Positions 1 to 7,534 of a DNA stretch of 28,855 nt are shown here, one piece after another. The notes under the pieces are model-generated. The model was not told the origin of the DNA and searched no databases. It saw nothing but the letters and a program-made list of their open reading frames with translations. The translations under genes and the position numbers were made by a program. The stretch is from CAZEFK01 sp964511405 (GTDB lineage: Bacteria; Pseudomonadota; Alphaproteobacteria; Elsterales; Elsteraceae): NCBI GenBank assembly GCA_964511405.1, contig CAZEFK010000089.1:1-28855 (forward strand). The letters are read 5' to 3'. Within the stretch, counting starts at the first letter, position 1. Each line of letters begins with the position of its first letter.

Positions 1-952
1 AGACCGCGTCGAGAATGACCTCGGCCGCGCGCGCGCCGATCGCGCGCGCATCGACCTGGATCGTGCTCAGCGACGGGACGCATTGGCGCCCGATCTCGAA
101 ATCGCCGAACCCCAGGATCGACACCGCGTCGGGCACCGGGATCGAGCGCCGTTGGCATTCCATGACGGCGCCGACGGCGAGGAGGTCGGACACCGCGAAG
201 ACCGCCTCGACGTCAGGGGCCTGGTCGAGCAGCGTCGCCATCGCTTCGGCGCCCTGGCTGAACGACAGCGGCACGCCGTCCTGCCGCAGGATCAGGTCCG
301 TAGGCAGGCCGGCGTCGCGGAGACCGGCGGCGAAGCCGGCCAGGCGGTCCTCGCCCCGGAAGTCGCGCGCCGCGCCCGCCGCCGACGGTCCGATCGCGCC
401 GATCCGGCGGTGCCCCAGCCCGGCCAGGTGCCGCGCCGCGGTGCGGCCGACCTCGGCGTTGGAGAAGCCGACCGCGCCGTCGATGGGCCGGTCCGGCAAG
501 TCCCAGATCTCGACCACCGGGATATTCGCCTCGAGGAGCAGCCGGGCGGCGTCGCGGCTGTGCACGGTGCTGGCCAGCACCAGCGCTTCCGGGCGCCGGG
601 CCAGCATCGTCCGGATGAGCTGCTCCTCCTCGTCGAGCCGGTACAGCGTGTAGCCGATCAGGAGCTGGTAGCCGTGGCGGCGCAGCCCGTCGGTCAGGCC
701 ATGGGCGGTATCGGCGAAATTGGCGTTCATCAGCGTCGGCAGGATCGCCGCGATGAAGCCGGTGCGCCGCGACGACAGGCTGCCGGCCACCCGGTCGGGA
801 ACATAGCCCAACTGCTCGATCGCCCGGGCGACTCGGGTGCGCGTCTCCTCTGCCACCCGCCCGGGCTCGGCCAGCACGCGCGAGACCGTCATGGCCGAGA
901 CGCCGGCCAGGCGCGAAACGTCCCGCATGGTGGGCTTGACCGGCCGCGACAT
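1..952 (-). CDS. LacI/GntR-family transcriptional repressor, C-terminus cut by window edge
   Basis: The frame reads an N-terminal LacI helix-turn-helix (MRDVSRLAGVSAMTVSRVL, residues about 9-27), the hinge region (GYVPDRVAGSLSSRRT) and a periplasmic-binding-protein-like effector domain running to VDARAIGARAAEVILDAV at the window edge. About 317 codons are visible. LacI proteins are usually near 340 residues, so only the last 20-25 are missing. The start at 952 is tentative because no clear Shine-Dalgarno is present; in-frame ATGs at 973 and 928 are alternatives. It is divergent from a gluconate 5-dehydrogenase-like gene, and the shared gap holds two GntR-like palindromes, one abutting this start codon. 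That suggests an autorepressed gluconate/ketogluconate regulator. The family is clear; the effector is inferred from neighbours and operator sequence. Confidence 0.9.
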   Translation of the reverse strand, partial: MSRPVKPTMRDVSRLAGVSAMTVSRVLAEPGRVAEETRTRVARAIEQLGYVPDRVAGSLSSRRTGFIAAILPTLMNANFADTAHGLTDGLRRHGYQLLIGYTLYRLDEEEQLIRTMLARRPEALVLASTVHSRDAARLLLEANIPVVEIWDLPDRPIDGAVGFSNAEVGRTAARHLAGLGHRRIGAIGPSAAGAARDFRGEDRLAGFAAGLRDAGLPTDLILRQDGVPLSFSQGAEAMATLLDQAPDVEAVFAVSDLLAVGAVMECQRRSIPVPDAVSILGFGDFEIGRQCVPSLSTIQVDARAIGARAAEVILDAV

Positions 953-953
953 A

Positions 954-967
954 TATGATCGGTAACA
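954..967. promoter_or_regulatory. GntR/LacI-type operator, proximal to the repressor gene
   Basis: TATGATCGGTAACA matches the palindrome at 1001-1014 (read on the opposite strand) at 12 of 14 positions, and its right half ATCGGTAACA is identical. It lies one base upstream of the repressor's predicted ATG and overlaps a possible minus-strand promoter (TTGTCG at 987-982, 17-base spacer, TACCGA at 964-959). Autorepression is therefore likely. It resembles the E. coli GntR/IdnR site (TTACCGGTAA core). Confidence 0.6.
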
Positions 968-1000
968 TGTCATCGGAATCTCGACAAGATGGCTGCATGA

Positions 1001-1014
1001 TGTTACCGATAACA
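1001..1014. promoter_or_regulatory. GntR/LacI-type operator for the ketogluconate operon
   Basis: TGTTACCGATAACA is a near-perfect 14-base palindrome (only positions 6 and 9 break symmetry) and closely matches the E. coli GntR/IdnR operator. It lies 36 bases before the SDR start at 1050. Centre-to-centre distance to the second site is 47 bases, suitable for cooperative binding or short looping. A 6-base hairpin (1019-1034) follows it in the leader. Confidence 0.7.
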
Positions 1015-1049
1015 GAGCGCGGTCATGCGACCGCCCGGGGAACCGCGAC

Positions 1050-1817
1050 ATGTCCTTGACCCTGTTCAGCCTGGCCGGCCGCCGGGCGCTGATCACCGGA
1101 TCGAGCCAAGGCATCGGCTTCGCGCTGGCGCAGGGGCTTGGCCGCGCCGGAGCGGCGGTGCTGGTCAATGGCCGTGACCCCGGGAAGGTGGCGCACGCCG
1201 TCGATGCGCTGGCGGGCGAGGGCATCGCGGCGCATCCGGCCGTCTTCGACGTCACCGATCCGGCCGCCGTCGCGGCGGCGGTGGACGCCGCGGAGACCGC
1301 CGTCGGGCCGATCGACATCCTGGTGAACAATGCCGGCATGCAGCGGCGCCAGCCGCTGGAGGAGTTTCCGGTCGAGGCGTGGCACGAGCTGATGCGCACC
1401 AACCTCGACAGCGTCTTCTTCGTCGGGCAGGCGGTGGCGCGCAGGATGATCCCCCGCGGCCGCGGCAAGATCATCAACATCGCCAGCCTGCAGAGCGAGG
1501 CCGCGCGGCCGTCGATCGCGCCCTACACGGCCTCGAAGGGGGCCGTGCGCAACCTGACCAAGGGCATGTGCACGGACTGGGCGCGCCACGGCATCCAGGT
1601 CAACGCGATCGGGCCCGGCTATTTCGAGACGCCGCTCAACCAGGCCCTGATCGACGACCCGGTGTTCGACGCCTGGCTGCGCAAGCGCACGCCCGCCGGC
1701 CGCTGGGGACGGGTCGAGGAGCTGCAGGGCGCCTGCATCTTCCTGGCGTCGGCCGCGTCCGATTTCGTCAACGGCCAAATCCTCTATGTCGACGGCGGTG
1801 TGCTGGCGACGCTGTGA
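1050..1817 (+). CDS. SDR oxidoreductase, gluconate 5-dehydrogenase-like
   Basis: 255 residues. A classical short-chain dehydrogenase opens with LFSLAGRRALITGSSQGIG, the form typical of gluconate 5-dehydrogenase / 5-ketogluconate reductase (Ga5DH, IdnO). Seen: the TGxxxGIG cofactor loop, NNAG, catalytic Ser146, Tyr159 and Lys163 (YTASK), and the C-terminal INGQ-type segment (FVNGQILYVDGG). Ga5DH interconverts D-gluconate and 5-keto-D-gluconate with NADP(H) in the cytoplasm. It is the first gene after a GntR-like operator and is followed 13 bases later by a 2-hydroxyacid dehydrogenase, so the two are probably co-transcribed. The SDR family is certain; the substrate rests on overall resemblance, the operator and the neighbour. 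Confidence 0.85.
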   Translation: MSLTLFSLAGRRALITGSSQGIGFALAQGLGRAGAAVLVNGRDPGKVAHAVDALAGEGIAAHPAVFDVTDPAAVAAAVDAAETAVGPIDILVNNAGMQRRQPLEEFPVEAWHELMRTNLDSVFFVGQAVARRMIPRGRGKIINIASLQSEAARPSIAPYTASKGAVRNLTKGMCTDWARHGIQVNAIGPGYFETPLNQALIDDPVFDAWLRKRTPAGRWGRVEELQGACIFLASAASDFVNGQILYVDGGVLATL

Positions 1818-1830
1818 CCGGGAGCCTTCG

Positions 1831-2766
1831 ATGACCGCTGCGATCCTTCAGCTCTGCCCGATGATGCCTGATCTGGAGGCCGCCCTCAGCGACCGGTTCA
1901 CGGTCCATCGCTGGTTCGAGGCCGCCGACCCCGACGCCCTGCTGGCCGCCGTTGCCGCCACGATCCGCGGCGTGGTGACCGGCGGGCATATCGGCATCCC
2001 GAACGACCTGATGGCGCGCCTGCCGGCCCTGGAGATCGTGGCGATCAATGGCGTCGGCTTCGACCGGGTCGACCTGCCGGCCGCCCGCGGGCGCGGGGTG
2101 CGGGTGACGAACACGCCCGACGTGCTGACCGACGACGTCGCCGACCTGGCGATCGGGCTGACCCTCGCGCTGCTGCGCCGGATCCCGCAGGCCGACCGCC
2201 ATGTCCGCGACGGGCGCTGGCCGGCGGGCGACGTGCCGCTCGCCCGCCGGATGTCGGCGCAGCGCTTCGGCATTTTCGGGCTCGGCCGGATCGGCAAGGC
2301 GATCGCGCGGCGGCTGGAGGGCTTCGGAGTGCCGATCGCCTATACCGACGTCGCCCGCCAGGACGTGCCCTACGCCTTCCACGACAGCCCGGAGGCCCTG
2401 GCCGCCGCCTCTGATGTGTTCATCGTGGCTGCCGCCGCGGGCCCGGGCACGCGCGGCGTGGTTTCCGGTCCGGTCCTGAACGCCATCGGGCCGGGCGGCG
2501 TCCTGGTCAATGTCGCCCGCGGCTCGCTTGTCGACGAGGCGGCCCTGGTCGAGGCCCTGGCCGCCGGCCGGCTGGGCGGCGCGGCGCTCGATGTGTTCGC
2601 CGACGAGCCGAACGTTCCGGACGCGCTCCGGGCGCTGCCTAATACGGTCGTGACCCCGCACATCGCCAGCGCGACCACCGACACCCGGCAGGCCATGGCG
2701 TCGCTGGTGCTGGCCAATCTCGACGCCCACTTTTCAGGGCGCCCGCTGTCGACGGCGGTCGTCTGA
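1831..2766 (+). CDS. D-isomer-specific 2-hydroxyacid dehydrogenase
   Basis: 311 residues from the ATG at 1831, preceded by GGGAGCC; an upstream in-frame ATG at 1786 lies inside the previous gene and is rejected. Seen: a catalytic domain split around a Rossmann domain, the dinucleotide motif GLGRIG (about 147-152), and the family triad Arg230 (NVARGSL), Glu259 (DEPNVP) and His277 (TPHIAS). Members reduce glyoxylate, hydroxypyruvate or 2-ketogluconate. Next to a gluconate 5-dehydrogenase-like gene, a 2-keto-aldonate reductase (GhrB/TkrA-like) role is most likely. Glyoxylate/hydroxypyruvate reductase cannot be excluded. The gene ends 15 bases from a convergent stop with no clear terminator hairpin between. 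Confidence 0.85.
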   Translation: MTAAILQLCPMMPDLEAALSDRFTVHRWFEAADPDALLAAVAATIRGVVTGGHIGIPNDLMARLPALEIVAINGVGFDRVDLPAARGRGVRVTNTPDVLTDDVADLAIGLTLALLRRIPQADRHVRDGRWPAGDVPLARRMSAQRFGIFGLGRIGKAIARRLEGFGVPIAYTDVARQDVPYAFHDSPEALAAASDVFIVAAAAGPGTRGVVSGPVLNAIGPGGVLVNVARGSLVDEAALVEALAAGRLGGAALDVFADEPNVPDALRALPNTVVTPHIASATTDTRQAMASLVLANLDAHFSGRPLSTAVV

Positions 2767-2781
2767 CCTCGGGACCCGCCG

Positions 2782-3450
2782 TCACAGGTTGGCGCAGCGG
2801 GCTTCCAGGGCGTCGATGAAGCTGCGGTCCCAGCGGCCCTCGCGCATCGCCTGCATGGTCGCCTCTTCCTTGGCGCGCTGGGCTTCGGCCTTGGCGATCA
2901 GGTCGTCGGCGAGGGCGGCGGGGAAGGCGAGCAGGCCGTCGCGGTCGCCGACCACGATGTCGCCGGGCTCGACCACCATGCCGCCCACCGAGACCGGGAC
3001 ATTGATGGCGCCGGGGCCGTCCTTGTACGGCCCGCGATGGGTGACGCCGCGGGCATAGACGGGAAACGGCCGCTCGGCGATCTCGGCCACGTCGCGGATG
3101 GCGCCGTCGATCACCATGCCGGCCAGGCCAATGGTGGCGCCGTAGAAGGTCAGGATGCCGCCGACCACCGCGTTGGCGACGTCCCCGCCGGCGTCGACGA
3201 CCACGACGTCGCCGGGCCGGCAGACTTCGAACGCTCGCAGCACGGCCAGATTGTCACCGCCGCGCGTGCGCACGGTCACCGCGGTCCCGGCCATCGGGGC
3301 GGGCCTATGGTAGGGTGCCAGCCCGACGGCGCCGCGATTGCGCTGCAGGTTGTCGGACAGGAGCGCAACCGGGATCTGGCGGAGCGTGGCCAGCACCGCG
3401 TCGGGGGCCTGCGCGGCGGACGGGAATTTCCGGATGCCGGAGGTCTGCAT
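2782..3450 (-). CDS. RraA-like aldolase/decarboxylase
   Basis: 222 residues, RraA / class II pyruvate aldolase family (HMG/CHA aldolases). Seen: the glycine-rich core GATIGLAGMVIDGAIRD followed by xxE (an R-D-x-x-E metal and substrate site), PGDIVVGDRDGLLAFP and VDAGGDVANAVVGG. Characterised relatives cleave 4-hydroxy-4-methyl-2-oxoglutarate or 4-carboxy-4-hydroxy-2-oxoadipate to pyruvate, and many decarboxylate oxaloacetate. True RraA (an RNase E inhibitor) is a shorter protein. It is second in a minus-strand pair 12 bases behind an aminotransferase, which suggests that the aminotransferase makes the 2-oxo acid this enzyme cleaves. The family is firm; the substrate is unknown. Confidence 0.85.
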   Translation of the reverse strand: MQTSGIRKFPSAAQAPDAVLATLRQIPVALLSDNLQRNRGAVGLAPYHRPAPMAGTAVTVRTRGGDNLAVLRAFEVCRPGDVVVVDAGGDVANAVVGGILTFYGATIGLAGMVIDGAIRDVAEIAERPFPVYARGVTHRGPYKDGPGAINVPVSVGGMVVEPGDIVVGDRDGLLAFPAALADDLIAKAEAQRAKEEATMQAMREGRWDRSFIDALEARCANL

Positions 3451-3462
3451 GGGATCGGCCTT

Positions 3463-4668
3463 TCAGGCGAGAGCGGCGACGGCGTCGGCCATGCGGCGGC
3501 AGCCCTCGGCCAGGGTGTCGAGCGCGGTCGCGATGGACAGGCGGAAATAAGGCGACAGGCCGTAGGCGGCGCCGGCCACCAGGGCGACGCCGGCCCGGTC
3601 GAGGAAATAGAGCACCACGTCCTGGTCGGTCTCTAGGCGCACGCCGTCGGGCGTGGTGCGTCCCAGCAGCCCCGCGCAGTCGACATAGAGGTAGAAGGCG
3701 CCGTCGGGCGGGCTGCAGCGCAGGCCCGGTATGGCGTTGATCTGCGCCAGGGTCGCGTTGCGCCGCTGGCGGTAGGTCGCCACGCTGTCCGCGATGAAGC
3801 CCTGGTCGCCCTCGAGCGCGGCGGCGGCGGCGGCCTGGCTGATGGAGCAGCAGTTCCCGGCCGATTGCGACAGGAACGTGCCGAGGGCCGCGACCATGGG
3901 CTTGGGACCGGCGATCCAGCCGATGCGGAACCCGGTCATGGCATAGGTCTTGGAGACGCCGTTCACGGCCAGGGTGCGGTCCCGCAGTTCCGGCGCCGCC
4001 GCCAGCAGATGCGGGATCGGGCCGGCGAAGACGATGTGCTCGTAGATATCGTCGGTGATGACCCCGACCTGCGGATGGCGGGCCAGCACCTGGGCCAGGG
4101 CCAGGTAGTCGACGGCCCTGTAGCAGGCGCCGGTCGGATTGCTCGGCGCGTTGAGGATCAGCCAGCGGGTGCGCGGCGTGATCGCGGCCTCGAGCTGGGC
4201 GGCGGTCAGGCGGAAGCCGGTCGACGCGGCGCAGGCGACCGCGACCGGGACCCCGTCGCAAGCCAGAACCATGTCGGGATAGGAGACCCAGTAGGGGGCC
4301 GGGATCACGACCTCGTCGCCGGGCTCCAGGCTGGCCGCCAGCGCGCTGAAGATCGCCGCCTTGGCGCCGGGGGTCACGATGATCTCGTCGAGGCCGTAGC
4401 GCAGGCCGTTCTCGCGCTCCAGCTTGGCGGCGATGGCCCGGCGCAGTTCCACCGTGCCGGCGGTCAGGGTGTAGCGCGTCTGGCCCGTCGCCATCGCCTC
4501 GGCCGCGGCGCGGCGGATCGGCTCGGGCGTGTCGAAATCCGGTTCGCCGACGACCAGCGAAATGATCGAGCGGCCGGCGCGGCGCAGCTCGGCGGCGCGG
4601 TCGGCCGCCGCGGCGCTCGGCGACGGCTTGATCCGCCTGACGCGGCTGGCGATGTGCAACGCTGTCAC
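3463..4668 (-). CDS. Class I PLP-dependent aminotransferase (AspC-like)
   Basis: 401 residues. The start is GTG at 4668, chosen because a strong Shine-Dalgarno (GGGAGGAG, 4682-4675) sits six bases before it. Seen: NAPSNPTG (173-180), the PLP-contacting Asp/Tyr of TDDIYE (205-210), the Schiff-base lysine Lys240 in NGVSKTYAMTGFRIGW, the phosphate-binding Arg248, and a C-terminal Arg in YFRLSIA for the substrate carboxylate. It resembles type I aspartate/aromatic aminotransferases. It leads an operon with an RraA-like aldolase and is divergent from a Nac-like LysR gene whose palindrome lies about 92 bases upstream of this start. It probably deaminates the amino acid released by the neighbouring pathway. 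Confidence 0.88.
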   Translation of the reverse strand: MTALHIASRVRRIKPSPSAAAADRAAELRRAGRSIISLVVGEPDFDTPEPIRRAAAEAMATGQTRYTLTAGTVELRRAIAAKLERENGLRYGLDEIIVTPGAKAAIFSALAASLEPGDEVVIPAPYWVSYPDMVLACDGVPVAVACAASTGFRLTAAQLEAAITPRTRWLILNAPSNPTGACYRAVDYLALAQVLARHPQVGVITDDIYEHIVFAGPIPHLLAAAPELRDRTLAVNGVSKTYAMTGFRIGWIAGPKPMVAALGTFLSQSAGNCCSISQAAAAAALEGDQGFIADSVATYRQRRNATLAQINAIPGLRCSPPDGAFYLYVDCAGLLGRTTPDGVRLETDQDVVLYFLDRAGVALVAGAAYGLSPYFRLSIATALDTLAEGCRRMADAVAALA

Positions 4669-4759
4669 TCTGCGCTCCTCCCGGCGGTCTTCTCCGCAGA
4701 ACCACTAGGAGCGTCGCGCGGGAAAGGCCAAGACGGCTTCGCTCTCGCTCGATCGCAAA

Positions 4760-4775
4760 GGCTTATGGATAAGCC
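4760..4775. promoter_or_regulatory. LysR (Nac-like) operator in the regulator's own promoter
   Basis: GGCTTATGGATAAGCC has two perfect 7-base arms around a 2-base centre. The half-site ATAAGC is the one used in the palindromes at 5707 and 10325, but here the half-sites are in the reverse order. It overlaps the proposed -35 of the LysR gene, as expected for negative autoregulation, and lies between that gene and the divergent aminotransferase operon. Confidence 0.65.
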
Positions 4776-4790
4776 GGCCGTCCGGATAGG
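4763..4790 (+). promoter_or_regulatory. Putative promoter of the LysR gene
   Basis: TTATGG (4763-4768), a 16-base spacer and GATAGG (4785-4790) match the layout of the two promoters at 5742 and 10360 (TTRGCG-N16-GATAGC). Only 7 bases separate the -10 from the ATG at 4798, so the transcript would be leaderless or nearly so. The -35 lies inside the regulator's palindrome. Confidence 0.45.
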
Positions 4791-4797
4791 ATCAGCC

Positions 4798-5703
4798 ATG
4801 AACCTCCGGCGGCTGCGCTATTTCGTGAAGATCGTCGATGTCGGCAGCCTGACCCAGGCCGCCGACGTCCTGCATGTCGCGCAGCCGGCGCTCAGCCAGC
4901 AACTGGCGACGCTGGAGGGCGAGGTCGGCCAACAGCTGGTTCTGCGCACCAAGCAGGGCGTCACCCCGACCGCAGCCGGCACGGTCCTGTATGGGCACGC
5001 TCAGCTGATCCTGCGCCAGTGCGAACAGGCGCGCGTCGAGATGAAGGCGGCGGCGCAGGGGTTGTCGGGCGCGGTCTCGGTCGGGCTGGCCCCGGGCACG
5101 GCGGCCGCCGCGCTGGCGCTGCCGCTGCTACGCACGGTCCGCGCCCGCCACCCGGGCGTGCTGCTCTATCTCAACGAGACCTACGGCACCACGCTGTCCG
5201 AGCTGATCATGAACGGCCGCATGGACTTGGCGGTGCTGTATGGCGGCCACGTCGCGGTGCACGGGCTGGCCTTCCAGCCGCTGCTGCGCGAGGCGCTGTT
5301 CCTGGTCGGGCATGGCGGCATTCCGGCGCCCGCCGCCGAAGTTCCGCTGCGCGAGATCGGCGGGCTCGAGCTCTATCTGCCGCGCCCGTACAACGTGGTG
5401 CGCCGGCTGGTCGACGAGGCGTTCGCGGGCGCCGGCATGGTGCCGCGGGTGGTCGCGGAGATCGAATCGGCCTCGACCCTGACCAAGGTCATCGCCGAGG
5501 GCCTGGGCGCCACGATCCTGCCCCGCTCCATGGCGCGCGAGATCGCGGCGTCCTGCGACGCCTGGCAGGCTCGCATCGTCGAGCCCCCGATCGAGGCGCC
5601 GCTGGCCCTGTGCCAGTCGGATCACCTGCCGCTGTCCGAACCAGCGCGGGCGATCCGCGAGGTGCTGCTGGAGGTCGTCGCCGCGCTGCTGGGCACGGCC
5701 TGA
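4798..5703 (+). CDS. LysR-family regulator, Nac-like (nitrogen assimilation control type)
   Basis: 301 residues. The N-terminus (MNLRRLRYFVKIVDVGSLTQ, then AADVLHVAQPALSQQLATLEGEV and RTKQGVTPT) is strikingly like enterobacterial Nac throughout the winged helix-turn-helix. The effector domain also keeps the Nac-like pattern: APGTAAAALALPLL (about 100-113), the RVDEAF-type segment and EIESASTLTKVIAEGLGATILP. Nac is made under nitrogen limitation and activates sigma-70 promoters from ATA-N9-TAT sites near -64. Two such sites precede the next two operons, and a related palindrome covers this gene's own promoter. It is probably the local activator of the lactam/amide utilisation genes. Whether it is a global Nac or a dedicated paralogue cannot be told here. 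Confidence 0.88.
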   Translation: MNLRRLRYFVKIVDVGSLTQAADVLHVAQPALSQQLATLEGEVGQQLVLRTKQGVTPTAAGTVLYGHAQLILRQCEQARVEMKAAAQGLSGAVSVGLAPGTAAAALALPLLRTVRARHPGVLLYLNETYGTTLSELIMNGRMDLAVLYGGHVAVHGLAFQPLLREALFLVGHGGIPAPAAEVPLREIGGLELYLPRPYNVVRRLVDEAFAGAGMVPRVVAEIESASTLTKVIAEGLGATILPRSMAREIAASCDAWQARIVEPPIEAPLALCQSDHLPLSEPARAIREVLLEVVAALLGTA

Positions 5704-5706
5704 CGC

Positions 5707-5721
5707 ATAAGCGCCGCTTAT
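5707..5721. promoter_or_regulatory. Nac-type operator (ATA-N9-TAT), upstream of the carboxylase operon
   Basis: ATAAGCGCCGCTTAT is a perfect palindrome with 7-base arms. It matches both the LysR T-N11-A rule and the Nac consensus ATA-N9-TAT. Its centre is 28 bases before the proposed -35 at 5742, i.e. near -60 relative to the expected start, as in Nac-activated promoters. The shared block CCACAG follows at 5726-5731. Confidence 0.75.
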
Positions 5722-5741
5722 CGGACCACAGCCAGATCGTC

Positions 5742-5769
5742 TTGGCGCCGGCTTCGCCCGCCCGATAGC
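5742..5769 (+). promoter_or_regulatory. Putative LysR-activated promoter of the carboxylase operon
   Basis: TTGGCG (5742-5747), a 16-base spacer and GATAGC (5764-5769) lie within the 10-base block CGATAGCGTT, which recurs at 10381-10390. Distances from the operator are identical at both loci (35 bases to the -35, 56 to the block). The -10 ends 8 bases before the accB-like ATG, so the mRNA may be leaderless. Confidence 0.6.
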
Positions 5770-5777
5770 GTTCGGCG

Positions 5778-6197
5778 ATGGACGTCGCCCAGATCAAGGC
5801 TTTCATCGATGCCATGGCGGCATCGGACCTCGATCGGCTGGAAGCCGCCAAGGATGGCTGGACGCTGCGCCTGTTCCGCCACGGCGCCGTCCCGGCCGAG
5901 GCGCCGCCGGGTGTTGCTGCGCCGCCGCCCGAGCCGCGGCCGCAGGCCCGGCCATCGGCTCCTCCCGAGATACGGGCCCCGCTCGGCGGCGTGGTCCACC
6001 TGCAGCCGGCGCCCGGGGCGCCGCCGTTCGTCGCCGAGGGCGATGCCGTGGTGGCGGGCGCCGTCGTCTGCGTCGTCGAGGCCATGAAGCTGTTCAACGA
6101 GGTGCGCGCCGAGCGGGCCGGCACCATCGCCGCCGTCCTGGTGGCCTCCGGCGACGAGGTCGCGCCGGGCCAGGCCTTGTTCCGGCTGCGCGGATGA
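5778..6197 (+). CDS. Biotin carboxyl carrier protein (AccB-like)
   Basis: 139 residues. An N-terminal helix (VAQIKAFIDAMAASDLDRLE) and a strand pair lead into an Ala/Pro-rich linker (about 40-65) and a biotinyl domain with the biotinylation site EAMKL, Lys104. The carrier would shuttle carboxybiotin between the biotin carboxylase and a carboxyltransferase. There is no acetyl-CoA carboxyltransferase (AccA/AccD) nearby. The partners in the operon are PxpB/PxpC, the fold found in the carboxyltransferase domain of urea carboxylase, so this is probably not the housekeeping fatty-acid AccB. The first gene of six, it overlaps accC by 4 bases and has no Shine-Dalgarno, consistent with a leaderless start. 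Confidence 0.88.
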   Translation: MDVAQIKAFIDAMAASDLDRLEAAKDGWTLRLFRHGAVPAEAPPGVAAPPPEPRPQARPSAPPEIRAPLGGVVHLQPAPGAPPFVAEGDAVVAGAVVCVVEAMKLFNEVRAERAGTIAAVLVASGDEVAPGQALFRLRG

Positions 6198-7534
6198 TCC
6201 GCTCGGTCCTCATCGCCAACCGCGGCGAGATCGCCCTGCGCATCCTGCGGGCCTGCCGGCTGCTCGGGCTGCGCACGATCGCCGTTCATTCCGAGGCCGA
6301 CTCAGGCGCGTCCTGGCTGGCGCTCGCCGACCAGGCGCTGTGCATCGGGCCGGGCCCGGCGCGCCAGAGCTATCTGGATGCGTCCGCGATCCTGCTTGCG
6401 GCCGAGGTCACGGGCGCCGACGCGATCCATCCGGGCTACGGCTTCCTGTCCGAGAATGCCGACTTTGCGGAAGCCGTCGCCGCGGCCGGTCGCATCTTCA
6501 TTGGCCCGTCGCCGGCGGCGATCCGCACCATGGGCGACAAGATCGCAGCCAAGCGGGCCATGCGGGCGGCCGGCGTGCCGTGCGTGCCCGGTCCGGACGC
6601 CGCCCTGACCGACGACCCGGCGGCGATCGCGTCAGCCGCGCGGGCGATCGGCTTTCCGGTGATCGTCAAGGCCGCCGCCGGCGGCGGCGGGCGCGGCATG
6701 CGGGTCGTGGCGACCGCGGCCGAGCTGCCGGCCGCGGTCGAGGCGGCGCGGACCGAAGCCCGCCATGCCTTCAAGTCCGACGCGGTCTATCTGGAGAAGT
6801 TCCTGGACCGGCCGCGGCATGTGGAGATCCAGGTCCTGGCCGACCGGCACGGCGCCGCGGTGTGGCTGGGCAGCCGGGACTGCTCGCTCCAGCGCCGGCA
6901 CCAGAAGGTGCTGGAGGAGGCGCCTGCGCCGGACATTCCTGATGCCGCCATGGCCGCGGTGGGCGAGCGTTGCGCCGAGGCGTGCCGGCAGCTGGGCTAT
7001 GTCGGGCTCGGCACGGTCGAGTTCCTGTACCAGGACGGCGGCTTCTATTTCATCGAGATGAACACGCGGCTGCAGGTCGAGCACCCGGTGACCGAGATGG
7101 TCACGGGCCTGGACCTGGTGGCGCTGCAGATCCGCGTCGCGCGGGGCGAGGCGCTGCCCTTTGCCCAGGCCGACGTGTGCACGACCGGCCATGCCTTCGA
7201 GTGCCGGATCAACGCCGAGGATCCCGAGCGCTTCGTCCCGGCGCCGGGCACGATCACCGGCTGGCGCGCGCCAGGCGGCCCGGGGGTCCGGCTCGACAGC
7301 CATGCCGGGCCGGGTACACGCGTGCCGCCGCACTACGACTCCCTGATCGCCAAGCTCGTGGTCCATGGCGACAGCCGCGCGGCGGCGCTGGCGCGCCTGG
7401 CCGCGGCCCTCGACGAGATGGCCGTCGACGGCATCCCGACCACGCTGCCGCTGCATCGCCGGCTGGTCCGCGACCCCGCCTTCGCTGCCGGGCCGGTGGA
7501 TATCGGCCACCTCGAGCGGGTCCTCCGCGCATGA
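6194..7534 (+). CDS. Biotin carboxylase (AccC-like)
   Basis: 446 residues, the usual length for a free-standing biotin carboxylase. Seen: MIRSVLIANRGEIALRILRA at the N-terminus, HPGYGFLSENADFA, the ATP-grasp glycine loop AAAGGGGRGMRVV, EKFLDRPRHVEIQVL, the catalytic segment FIEMNTRLQVEHPVTE, and the C-terminal FECRINAEDP and DSLIAKLVVHG. It carboxylates biotin on the carrier protein using ATP and bicarbonate. It starts inside the stop of the carrier gene (ATGA), and its own stop overlaps pxpB. Operon context points to a dedicated carboxylase for a small amide or lactam instead of acetyl-CoA. Confidence 0.93.
   Translation: MIRSVLIANRGEIALRILRACRLLGLRTIAVHSEADSGASWLALADQALCIGPGPARQSYLDASAILLAAEVTGADAIHPGYGFLSENADFAEAVAAAGRIFIGPSPAAIRTMGDKIAAKRAMRAAGVPCVPGPDAALTDDPAAIASAARAIGFPVIVKAAAGGGGRGMRVVATAAELPAAVEAARTEARHAFKSDAVYLEKFLDRPRHVEIQVLADRHGAAVWLGSRDCSLQRRHQKVLEEAPAPDIPDAAMAAVGERCAEACRQLGYVGLGTVEFLYQDGGFYFIEMNTRLQVEHPVTEMVTGLDLVALQIRVARGEALPFAQADVCTTGHAFECRINAEDPERFVPAPGTITGWRAPGGPGVRLDSHAGPGTRVPPHYDSLIAKLVVHGDSRAAALARLAAALDEMAVDGIPTTLPLHRRLVRDPAFAAGPVDIGHLERVLRA

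Noticed and set aside
2767..2781. Bidirectional terminator between the convergent genes
   Set aside because: Only 15 bases separate the stops and no convincing hairpin with T-run is present.
5778..7534. Housekeeping acetyl-CoA carboxylase accBC
   Set aside because: The genes are fused into a LysR-controlled operon with PxpB/PxpC/PxpA and a Lys-less carrier. A dedicated carboxylase is more likely, although the enzyme family is the same.
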